Of a stretch of DNA of 9,013 bases, positions 1 through 6,003 are shown in pieces. A program made the translations under genes and the position numbers. The notes beneath the pieces are model-generated. The model was not told the origin of the DNA, searched no databases, and was given only the letters and a program-made list of their open reading frames with translations. Origin of the DNA: DASXMX01 sp036794395 (lineage in GTDB: Bacteria > Planctomycetota > Phycisphaerae > Tepidisphaerales > Tepidisphaeraceae); assembly GCA_036794395.1 (NCBI GenBank), contig DAIRGS010000286.1:1-9013 (forward strand), written 5' to 3'. How positions within the stretch are numbered: the stretch's first letter is position 1; every line of letters starts with the position of its first letter.

Positions 1-110
1 CGGTTCGCGAAATCCCGCGAGCGTTGGGTCCGTGCAGCACGAGAAGGCTACTCACGAGGTGGCGAGTGCTGCCGCCGCTCGGATCGAAACTGCGGCGTTG
101 GAGAATCACC

Positions 111-1181
111 TTGAGCCGTCACCGCCACCGCGTCCTCCTGCTTGCTATATGTTGTTCGATTTGGATCACCGGCGCCGCACAGGCGGCGTTGATTCTGACG
201 AGCATCAAGACCGCGTCGCCGCTGCCGGCGGGGGCGGCGGGTACTATTTCCGGTGTCATCAATGAGCAGGTCAAGAAGCTGTTGGATAAGGACAGCAATG
301 TGGCGCACATTGCCCGACAGGTGCTGATCGATGAGTCTGATGCGGGCGGCGCCAGCGCGGATTTTCAGACGCAATACGTCAATAGCCTCATTCAGGCGGT
401 CACCCCGCTCATGGGGCAGGGCAAAGAAATTCAGCACAACGTGGCGGTGATCATTGGCGGGGTGGCTGCGAAAGTTGAGAAGAACGATGTCGCTGATCTG
501 TTTACGCCGCAGGTCAAGACGATGGTTCAGTCGAAGGACGTTCTGGTTGCTTATTGGGGGATGAAGACGGCGCACTACGCGTTGCAGTCGACGGCGATCA
601 AGACGGGTAAAGACGGCGGGCTTGGGAAGATCATTGTCGATGCGGTGGAGAAGTCGGGGAACGCACCGGTTTTGATCGAAGAGGGTTACCTGGGCCTGAC
701 GTTTGATGGGCTTCCGAATGCTCCGCCGGGGAACCCGCGGACTCAGGGGGCGCTGGCGGGGGTGGCCCTTTCGTTTGTGCTGGATCTGCTGGAGTGGCGC
801 GTGAGTCAGTACAACGCGAATACGCCTCCCGGTAATCCGCAGGCGGATACGATTGCCACGCGGTATTTGCCATATACTGCGTGGCCGGCGGTATCGGGTA
901 ATCGGCAGACGCAGGACCGGACCCTGAAGGCCGTGGGTGACCTTGCCCAAGGCCAACTGAATACCCTCAAGGGCTCGAAAGACGCGGAACTGCTTGACGC
1001 GGTCCAGCGAACCGGTGATTCAATCAATGCGTTTGGCTCGCAATTAAACGATCTAGCACTTCAGAACGCTGGAAAGCAATTCAAGTCCGTCACCCCCGCG
1101 ACCGACGAAGGCAAAATTGATGAGCTTATCGGCAAGCTGAACACGGCCCTGCAACCCAACATTCACGTTGCCAAGCCCTGA
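111..1181 (+). CDS. Secreted protein of unknown function, first gene of a peptide-transport operon
   Basis: I do not recognise the family. The reading frame is open back to the window edge, so the start is uncertain. I chose TTG at 111 because GGAG at 100-103 lies 7 nt upstream and because it gives a clean signal peptide: Arg/His-rich residues 1-7, a hydrophobic stretch over about 8-19, then a likely cleavage after Ala-Gln-Ala (about residue 25). GTG 66, preceded by GAGG at 56-59, and TTG 24 are alternatives that only add a basic N-terminal tail. The mature protein (about 330 residues) has no further membrane segment. It looks mostly helical, and the motif PPGNP occurs twice in its middle third. 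The stop lies 26 nt before the peptide-binding protein gene, so the two are probably co-transcribed and this could be an envelope accessory of the importer. That role is inference from position only. Confidence 0.7.
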   Translation: MSRHRHRVLLLAICCSIWITGAAQAALILTSIKTASPLPAGAAGTISGVINEQVKKLLDKDSNVAHIARQVLIDESDAGGASADFQTQYVNSLIQAVTPLMGQGKEIQHNVAVIIGGVAAKVEKNDVADLFTPQVKTMVQSKDVLVAYWGMKTAHYALQSTAIKTGKDGGLGKIIVDAVEKSGNAPVLIEEGYLGLTFDGLPNAPPGNPRTQGALAGVALSFVLDLLEWRVSQYNANTPPGNPQADTIATRYLPYTAWPAVSGNRQTQDRTLKAVGDLAQGQLNTLKGSKDAELLDAVQRTGDSINAFGSQLNDLALQNAGKQFKSVTPATDEGKIDELIGKLNTALQPNIHVAKP

Positions 1182-1207
1182 CCATCGCCGCGCGGACGGA
1201 GTCGTTG

Positions 1208-2899
1208 ATGCTGCGTTTGGCCGTTATTCCCATTGCCCTGCTGGCGTTGCTGGCTGGGGCGGTGGTCTGGACGAACAAGGGCGAGGGGCCGCCGGCGGAT
1301 TTCACTTACAACATACGCGGGGAGAACAAGACGCTGGATCTTGGCGTGATGTCCTGGCAGCAGGACATGCGCGTGGCGTATGCGCTGTATGAAGGTTTGT
1401 ACACGTGCGATCCGAAGACGCTCCAGCCGATTCCGGGATCGGCGTATGCCCCTGAGGTGAACAAGGAGCAGACGGTTTACACGTTTCGGATTCGGCCCGA
1501 GGCGAAGTGGTCGAACGGGGATGATCTGACTGCCGGGGATTTTGTCTTTGCCTGGCGGCGGATGATCGAGCAGCCGGCCGAGTACAGCTACCTCTTTTCA
1601 AATCTGAAAGGCGCCAAGGAATACGAGGTGGCATTTGCGCAGTGGAAGGATGATCTGGCGGCCAGGAAGAAGGTGACAGCGCCGGATTTTAAGACGGTGG
1701 GGGTGGAGGCGCTGGATCGCAAGACGCTGAAGGTGACGCTGGCGCAGCCGGTGGTGTATTTTTATTCGTTGTGCGCGTTCCCGTCGTTTTTCCCGCAGCA
1801 TGAGCCGAGCATGCGGGCTTATGCGAAGAAGGATGACAGCGGGACGTATGTGGCATCATACGATCAGGCGTTTACCCGGCCGCCGCACCTGGTGGGCAAT
1901 GGCCCATACCGGCTGGCGGAGTGGAGCTTCAAGCGGCGCGTGCGCATGGAAGCCAATGAGTTTTACTGGGACAAGGCGCACGTGCAGAGCCGGGTGATCG
2001 ATCAGCTTTACATCGATGATCAGATGGCGGCGTTCCGGGCGTATGAGTCGAAGCGGGTGGACTGGCTCGCGGAGATGGACAACGACCTGGCCGCCGACCT
2101 GGTGGAAAAGCAGCGGGGGGATTTGAAGGTGTTTCCGAATTTCGGGACGTACTTTATGGATTTCAACTGCCTGCCGACCTTGAAGAACGGCAAGCCCAAC
2201 CCGTTTGGCGATCGGCGCGTGCGGCGGGCGTTTTCGATGGCGGTGGACCGCGACCCGATCGTGCGCAATGTCACCCGCACGGGCGAGCGCGTGGCCAATA
2301 CGCTGGTGCCGCTGGGGTCTTTTCCGACGTATCATTCTCCAAAAGGGCTCCCATATAACATCGCGGAGGCCAAACGGCTGCTGGCCGAGGCGGGGTATCC
2401 GGACGGCAAGGGTTTCCCTCATTTGCGGATCACGTTCAACAGCGACTTCTCGCAGCATGGGCAGATCGCACAGGTGCTGCGGCGGCAATGGCAGGAGAAC
2501 CTGGGGGTGGATCTGGAGCTGGAGGCGGTGGAGATCAAGGTGTTTGGCGACCGGCTGCACAATCATGAATTCGATATCGGCCGGGCGAGCTGGTACGGGG
2601 ATTATTACGATCCTTCGACGTTTACCGACGTTTTCAAATCCACCAGCGACAACAACGATTCCAGCTACAACGTGCCGGCTTACGACGAGCTGCTGAAGAA
2701 GGCGGAGGTCGAGATTGATCCCGAAAAGCGATACCAGATCCTGGCGGATGCCGAGAACATGCTGCTGGAAGATGCGCCGATCCTGCCGTTGTATCAGTAT
2801 GTGGGGCATTACATGTATCGGGGAAACGTGACGGGAATCCCGTCCGATTCGCGGCTGATGATCATGATGCAGGGGGTGAAGGTGGAGCGGGGGAAGTGA
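1208..2899 (+). CDS. oppA: Peptide ABC transporter substrate-binding protein (OppA/DppA family, SBP_bac_5)
   Basis: Extracytoplasmic solute-binding protein that captures oligopeptides and delivers them to an inner-membrane permease. The 563-residue length is usual for OppA. Family hallmarks are the YEGLYTCDP region (61-69), KWSNGDDLTAGDFVFAWRR (100-118), GNGPYRL (about 229-235), RRAFSMAVDRDPIV (about 338-351) and a C-terminal region ending in ILPLYQY. ATG 1208 is preferred over TTG 1205 because GGAG at 1198-1201 then has a 6-nt spacing. The N-terminus (residues 2-21) is a hydrophobic segment without any Cys, so there is no lipobox; the protein is either cleaved and soluble or stays tethered by an uncleaved anchor, unlike the usual lipoprotein form. 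It follows the secreted unknown gene closely, and its permease gene begins about 900 bp downstream, beyond the inverted repeat. The exact substrate (oligo- or dipeptide) cannot be told from the sequence. Confidence 0.93.
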   Translation: MLRLAVIPIALLALLAGAVVWTNKGEGPPADFTYNIRGENKTLDLGVMSWQQDMRVAYALYEGLYTCDPKTLQPIPGSAYAPEVNKEQTVYTFRIRPEAKWSNGDDLTAGDFVFAWRRMIEQPAEYSYLFSNLKGAKEYEVAFAQWKDDLAARKKVTAPDFKTVGVEALDRKTLKVTLAQPVVYFYSLCAFPSFFPQHEPSMRAYAKKDDSGTYVASYDQAFTRPPHLVGNGPYRLAEWSFKRRVRMEANEFYWDKAHVQSRVIDQLYIDDQMAAFRAYESKRVDWLAEMDNDLAADLVEKQRGDLKVFPNFGTYFMDFNCLPTLKNGKPNPFGDRRVRRAFSMAVDRDPIVRNVTRTGERVANTLVPLGSFPTYHSPKGLPYNIAEAKRLLAEAGYPDGKGFPHLRITFNSDFSQHGQIAQVLRRQWQENLGVDLELEAVEIKVFGDRLHNHEFDIGRASWYGDYYDPSTFTDVFKSTSDNNDSSYNVPAYDELLKKAEVEIDPEKRYQILADAENMLLEDAPILPLYQYVGHYMYRGNVTGIPSDSRLMIMMQGVKVERGK

Positions 2900-3004
2900 T
2901 AGGCGCGCTCGTTGCTGATTTGGGGCGTGGCATGTTTGGAGAATTGGGAAGAAGAAGATTTGGGGGAAAGTGCTGACGCTGGAAGCTGTCGCGTGCCAGC
3001 TTCA

Positions 3005-3024
3005 AGTTTTGCAGTACCAAAACT
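3005..3024 (+). other. Hairpin with AGTA loop, left-arm copy
   Basis: AGTTTTG (3005-3011) pairs with CAAAACT (3018-3024) around the loop CAGTAC. The right-arm counterpart at 3660-3675 keeps the AGTA core of the loop but has an entirely different stem, CCCCGG/CCGGGG. The flanking sequence on both sides is about 88% identical between copies, so the stem is the fastest-changing part while its pairing is kept. This is compensatory change, expected of a structured RNA. Confidence 0.7.
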
Positions 3025-3295
3025 GCGCTGTTCACGGTGGTGTCGAAGCTGCCTTGGATATTGGGGCTTGGGTGGAGATGAATCGCTTCGCGATGCGATG
3101 TAGGTGGGCGGGGAGATGGGTGTTGAAAGTTCCCTTCAGCTTTGCCGCGAGTCTCCGGCCGTCTGCGCGATAGCGAGTGTCACGCCGCGAGCGGGAGCGT
3201 CCCACCAAAGGTCGAGCGTATCCTGAGTTGCTCGCGTCATGCTCCTCGCGATCGCTCCGCTTGGCCTGCGCCCCGCTCATGTGATCCGCAAGATC

Positions 3296-3337
3296 GTTTC
3301 CTCCCGACCCTCTCGAAATGCAGGGTCGAGAGGAAAC
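3296..3337. other. Long hairpin of the left arm (8 bp, one mismatch, 7 bp)
   Basis: GTTTCCTC (3296-3303) pairs with GAGGAAAC (3330-3337), then a C-A mismatch, then CGACCCT (3305-3311) pairs with AGGGTCG (3322-3328) around a 10-nt loop. There is no T-run after it on the + strand, so it is not a typical intrinsic terminator. It has the same architecture as 3452-3492, with six base pairs changed on both sides. Confidence 0.8.
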
Positions 3338-3451
3338 TCAATTGTGGGGGCAGACTTAACGAGGGAGAGGCGTCCGCAGTTACAGACTTTCCGAAAGACG
3401 ATTCGGATCCCAGATGCCTCACCTCCCGCAAAACTCTTCCCCTACGTTGAA

Positions 3452-3492
3452 GTTCCCCTATCGCCCTTCACCTCAGAGGGCGAAAGGGGAAC
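3452..3492. other. Long hairpin of the right arm (8 bp, one mismatch, 7 bp)
   Basis: GTTCCCCT (3452-3459) pairs with AGGGGAAC (3485-3492), then one mismatch, then TCGCCCT (3461-3467) pairs with AGGGCGA (3477-3483) around a 9-nt loop. Against the hairpin at 3296-3337, pairs 4, 7, 8, 10, 11 and 12 are double substitutions that keep Watson-Crick pairing. No T-run follows on either strand. Confidence 0.8.
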
Positions 3493-3659
3493 GGCAAAAC
3501 CCATCCCAGAAGCGAAGCGGCGTCCGTCGCGCAGCGGTCGATGGCGCGGAACTCAATCACAAAGCCCGCCCCCAAACCTTCCCGCCGTATCGCACGGCGA
3601 TTCCCTATTCTCTTCTGCCCCAACAGCCAAGGGAGCCTCGACATCACCGTGAACAGCGG

Positions 3660-3675
3660 CCCCGGTACTCCGGGG
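3660..3675 (-). other. Hairpin with AGTA loop, right-arm copy
   Basis: CCCCGG (3660-3665) pairs with CCGGGG (3670-3675); on the minus strand the 4-nt loop reads AGTA. It is the counterpart of the hairpin at 3005-3024, where T-A pairs take the place of these C-G pairs. Confidence 0.7.
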
Positions 3676-3818
3676 GAAAGCTGGCACGCCGCAGATTTCA
3701 GCGTCAGCACTTTTCCCACATCTTGTTCGAGAGTGCTTGAGGTAGAGAAGGCGTATCGGTGGTGGACGGGAGCGTTTGTTTTTGTCATTCTGGTGAACAA
3801 CCACTCGGCTGGGTACGC

Positions 3819-4736
3819 ATGACGAAATTCATTCTGTGGCGACTGGCGCAGTTTCCGGTGATTCTGGCGGTGATTTATCTGATCACGTTTCTGCTGGCGT
3901 GGGTGGCGCCGGGGTCGCCGTTTACCAATGAGCGGAAGATCGATCCGATCGCGCTCAAGCAGCTTCAGGAGCAGTTTCATGCGGACAAGTGGTACAAGTT
4001 TCTGGCGTATTACCCGGCCCACATGCTTCGGGGAGATTTGGGGCCGAGCATGGTTTACAAGGGGTGGACGGTGAACGATGTGCTGCGGACGTCGTTGCCG
4101 ATCTCGATCACGCTGGGGTTGTTTGCGATGGCGATCGCGCTGCTGCTGGGATCGTTCGTTGGGGCTCTGGCGGCGGTGAGCCGGGGCGGGGTTTTCGATT
4201 ATGCGAGTTTGTTTTTTGCGCTGATTGGGATCAGCTTGCCGGGGTTTGTGGTGGCGGGGGTTTTGATTGTGGTGTTCAGCGATTGGCTGCACTGGATGCC
4301 GTCCGGCGGATGGGGGAAGTTTTCGGACATGGTGCTGCCGGCCTTCGCGCTGTCGCTGATGCCGCTGGCGTACATCGCGCGTTTGACGCGCGCGAGCATG
4401 ATTGATGTGCTTAGCGCGGATTATGTGCGGACGGCCCGGGCCAAGGGATTGTCGCGCAGTTCGGTGATCTGGCGGCATTGTTTTCGGAATGCGTTTTTGC
4501 CGGTGTTCAGCTTTCTCGGGCCCGCGGCGGCGGCAACGCTCACCGGGTCGTTTATTGTTGAGAAGGTTTTTAATGTGCCGGGGTTGGGGGTGCATTTTGT
4601 GAACTCGGTGACGAACCGGGATCAGACACTGATTCTGGGGACGGTGATGGTTTATTCGGTGTTTCTGCTGACGTTTAATCTGCTGGTGGATATTGGATAT
4701 GTTTTTATTGATCCGCGGATTGATGTGACTGTGTGA
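3819..4736 (+). CDS. oppB: Peptide ABC transporter permease (OppB/DppB family, BPD_transp_1)
   Basis: One of the two inner-membrane subunits that form the peptide channel. It is 305 residues from ATG 3819. That start gives the classic OppB opening, a short basic N-terminus (MTKFILWRLAQFPV) leading into the first membrane helix. Upstream GTGs at 3759 and 3762 would add a 20-residue tail atypical of the family; the Shine-Dalgarno at 3819 is weak. Residues 100-300 carry five further hydrophobic segments and the EAA loop that docks onto the ATPase (about 198-228, with TARAKGLSRSSVIWRH), followed by the GSFIVEKVFNVPGLG signature and a C-terminal IDPRIDV. About 920 nt separate it from the binding protein gene, filled by the inverted repeat. 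The usual partners oppC and oppD/F do not follow; the next DNA is repeats and a toxin-antitoxin candidate. Confidence 0.93.
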   Translation: MTKFILWRLAQFPVILAVIYLITFLLAWVAPGSPFTNERKIDPIALKQLQEQFHADKWYKFLAYYPAHMLRGDLGPSMVYKGWTVNDVLRTSLPISITLGLFAMAIALLLGSFVGALAAVSRGGVFDYASLFFALIGISLPGFVVAGVLIVVFSDWLHWMPSGGWGKFSDMVLPAFALSLMPLAYIARLTRASMIDVLSADYVRTARAKGLSRSSVIWRHCFRNAFLPVFSFLGPAAAATLTGSFIVEKVFNVPGLGVHFVNSVTNRDQTLILGTVMVYSVFLLTFNLLVDIGYVFIDPRIDVTV

Positions 4737-4757
4737 AGGCACGAAGGCACGGAGGGA
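4737..4757 (+). repeat. Short tandem AAGGCACG repeat after the permease gene
   Basis: Immediately after the permease stop, AAGGCACG occurs twice in tandem, followed by a degenerate third unit, GAGGGAGA. It is a short simple repeat and no function is evident. Confidence 0.5.
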
Positions 4758-4781
4758 GAGAAGGCGGGTTCCTAATCTTCA

Positions 4782-4866
4782 TCTTAATCCTAATCCTAAT
4801 CCTAATCTGGATTGTGTTTCGAGGACTCAGAAGGGATTAGGATTGAGATTGAGATTAGGATTAAGA
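4782..4866. repeat. Inverted repeat built from ATTAGG-like hexamers
   Basis: The left arm (about 4782-4807) is a CCTAAT hexamer tandem. The right arm (4834-4866) reads GGATTAGG, then GATTGA-type units, then ATTAGGATTAAGA. The arms are near reverse complements and the inter-arm loop is about 26 nt, so RNA or single-stranded DNA could form a long stem. The placement 45 nt after the permease stop would suit transcript 3'-end protection or termination, but there is no T-run. The hexamer resembles telomere-type units only by chance of composition. Confidence 0.75.
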
Positions 4867-4944
4867 GTGTGGGGTGGGGGCGTATTCGGACGTCGTCACG
4901 GGCTTCTTGCCACATTTCCGCATGCTTGCGGGGCCAGTTTTGCA

Positions 4945-4973
4945 TTGAGCTCATGTAAACGCCGACATATCAT
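4945..4973 (+). promoter_or_regulatory. Possible promoter of the Panacea module
   Basis: TTGAGC (4945-4950) and TATCAT (4968-4973) are separated by 17 nt and lie 27 nt before the ATG at 5000. Each box is a partial match to the sigma-70 consensus, so this is only a candidate. Confidence 0.25.
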
Positions 4974-4976
4974 GAG
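4950..4976. promoter_or_regulatory. Candidate operator: CTCATG-N15-CATGAG inverted repeat
   Basis: Perfect 6-bp half-sites CTCATG (4950-4955) and CATGAG (4971-4976) have centres 21 bp apart, two turns of B-DNA, and overlap the possible -10 box of the downstream pair. Autorepression by the antitoxin or the complex is common in toxin-antitoxin modules. Binding here is inference, since Panacea domains are not established DNA-binding proteins. Confidence 0.35.
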
Positions 4977-4999
4977 GGTGTAGTTCGGGATTTTCACAC

Positions 5000-5560
5000 A
5001 TGTTAATTCCCATCGTTCCACTCAAAATCGCTCAAGCCGCGGCGGTGCTCCTAAAGACCGAGACTGCGTGGCGCATGAGCCGACTGCGGCTTCTGAAGCT
5101 GCTTTACATTGCTGACCGAGAGGCGCTGACTGAACGCGCCAGGCCGATCACGGGCGACAAGCCGGTGGCGATGGATCATGGACCGGTCTTGAGTCAGACC
5201 TATGACCTGATCAAAGGGACCGATTACGCCAGCCCGCAATGGGAGCGTTTCATGAAAACTGAAGGACGCGAGGTGACGCTGGTCGAAGATCCTGGCGTGG
5301 GCAAACTCACCCGCTACGAGATCACCAAGTTGCAGGAGGTTGCGTCCCGATACAAGGAGTGCGACGACTGGGCAGTTGCCGACCTGACCCATTCGTTTCC
5401 TGAGTGGATCAAGAACCAACCCGCCAAGGGAACTTCCAAGCCGATTCCGCTTGATGATCTTCTGGATGCGACGGGCCACGCGCAGGATAAAGATCATTTG
5501 ATCGAAACCGAGCGAGCCGAAACGGCATTTCAACGGCTGATTTCCTCAGTGGAAAAATGA
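5000..5560 (+). CDS. Panacea-domain (SocA-like, DUF4065) protein, candidate antitoxin
   Basis: A 186-residue protein matching the Panacea domain (PF13274) by eye: LLKLLYIADREAL (31-43), RPITGD (48-53) and MDHGPVLSQTYDLI (58-71) are the characteristic blocks, followed by a helical C-terminal half. Panacea domains act as versatile antitoxins in PanAT modules, where the antitoxin gene usually sits next to a small unrelated toxin gene. SocA of Caulobacter, also in this family, is a proteolytic adaptor for the toxin SocB. Here the next gene overlaps by ATGA (5557-5560), which points to translational coupling and fits an antitoxin-first module. ATG 5000 is the first start in frame; only a weak CGGGA (4986-4990) precedes it. 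Codon third positions are less G-dominated than in the permease or beta-propeller genes, which is compatible with horizontal acquisition. Alternative: a phage- or element-associated GepA-like protein. Confidence 0.85.
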   Translation: MLIPIVPLKIAQAAAVLLKTETAWRMSRLRLLKLLYIADREALTERARPITGDKPVAMDHGPVLSQTYDLIKGTDYASPQWERFMKTEGREVTLVEDPGVGKLTRYEITKLQEVASRYKECDDWAVADLTHSFPEWIKNQPAKGTSKPIPLDDLLDATGHAQDKDHLIETERAETAFQRLISSVEK

Positions 5561-5925
5561 AGGCGGGCGACACGTTTCTCACGCCGACCATCGATGACCA
5601 TCTTTGGATGGTGATCTCAGATCCCGCGCTTGATCCCGTAAACGTGGTGGCGGTGTGTTTTATGTCGTGGCAGAATCATTACGATCAATCTTGTGTCGTT
5701 GAGGCGGCGGAACATCCATTTGTCACGCATTCAACGTGCGTTAATTATCCCGGTGCAACGACTGTCGCCGATGCAACGCTCGAAACTTTGAGAGCACGGG
5801 GTGCATTACGAGCGAAAGAACCTCTTTCGAATGAGCTTCTCAATCGAATTCGACGCTCGGCGGAGAATGCCGATATTCCCACCGAATGCTATGCGGTGCT
5901 GCGGTCGCAGGGATTCGTGGGTTGA
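5557..5925 (+). CDS. Small protein overlapping the Panacea gene, candidate toxin
   Basis: A 122-residue protein whose family I cannot name with confidence. Its start overlaps the Panacea stop by 4 nt, so it is almost certainly in the same module, and the partner of a Panacea antitoxin is normally the toxin. The N-terminal half looks like a small beta-barrel: GDTFLT (4-9), LWMVISDP (16-23), VNVVAVCFMSW (28-38) and HPFVTHSTCVNY (53-64). This pattern is loosely like PemK/MazF-type SH3 barrels (GD near the start, then a VVIS-like strand), but the substrate-binding residues of MazF are not evident. The C-terminal third is helical. No signal peptide or membrane segment is seen. If it is a PemK-like protein it would act on RNA in the cytoplasm; that is inference. 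It could also be an immunity or regulatory partner. Confidence 0.6.
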   Translation: MKAGDTFLTPTIDDHLWMVISDPALDPVNVVAVCFMSWQNHYDQSCVVEAAEHPFVTHSTCVNYPGATTVADATLETLRARGALRAKEPLSNELLNRIRRSAENADIPTECYAVLRSQGFVG

Positions 5926-6003
5926 TCGCCGGTCGCCCGGTGAAAACACGGGCGGATGGTCATGTGTATATCTTCGGGGGCGAATCAACTTTGAGGAATA
6001 CCA

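Larger units (their letters stand above)
2955..3380 (+). repeat. Left arm of a large diverged inverted repeat with conserved hairpins
   Basis: This segment matches the reverse complement of 3413-3724. Two ungapped blocks anchor the match by eye: 2970-3002 against 3678-3710 (29 of 33 identical) and 3027-3067 against 3617-3657 (36 of 41). Homology continues more weakly through the ATCGC-GCGAT hairpin (3082-3094), a GTTCC block near 3129-3133, the long hairpin at 3296-3337 and a GT-GGGG-rich stretch ending near 3380. This arm carries about 100 extra nt before its long hairpin compared with the right arm. Indels are not multiples of three and no open frame is conserved, so it is not a decayed protein gene. 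The outer limits are approximate. The family is not one I recognise. Confidence 0.8.
3413..3724 (-). repeat. Right arm of the large diverged inverted repeat
   Basis: Inverted partner of 2955-3380. Read on the minus strand, it starts AAGATGTGGG at 3724, where the left arm has AAGATTTGGG at 2955. It then has the same order of elements: a GTGCTGACGCTG block, a hairpin with an AGTA loop (3660-3675), a GCTGTTCACGGTG block, the ATCGC-GCGAT hairpin (3589-3601), GTTCC (3548-3552), the long hairpin (3452-3492) and a GGGG-rich tail. The two arms meet around 3381-3412, so about 770 bp form one head-to-head structure between the binding protein and permease genes. It ends 95 nt before the permease start codon. 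Confidence 0.8.

Noticed and set aside
48..956. 302-residue minus-strand frame opposite the first gene
   Set aside because: Arg-rich shadow frame; the + strand frame has a signal peptide, ribosome-binding sites and operon spacing.
1856..2809. 317-residue minus-strand frame opposite the binding protein
   Set aside because: It mirrors a well-supported OppA gene and its composition is unlike a folded protein.
3296..3492. Long hairpins as intrinsic terminators of the binding protein gene
   Set aside because: No T-run follows either hairpin on either strand; the paired architecture across arms explains them better.
2912..3740. Several short frames inside the inverted repeat, some with similar translations (VLTL..ACQL) in the two arms
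   Set aside because: The similarity is stronger in the DNA than in the protein, indels break the frame, and hairpin pairing is preserved, so the arms are non-coding.
3468..4742. 424-residue minus-strand reading frame opposite the permease
   Set aside because: Arg/His/Gln/Pro-rich translation without any domain, fully antisense to a clear OppB gene; it is a by-product of the high GC content.
4782..4866. Hexamer repeats as a CRISPR array or telomere
   Set aside because: Units are 6 bp with no spacers, and the arrangement is an inverted pair within a chromosome-like gene context.
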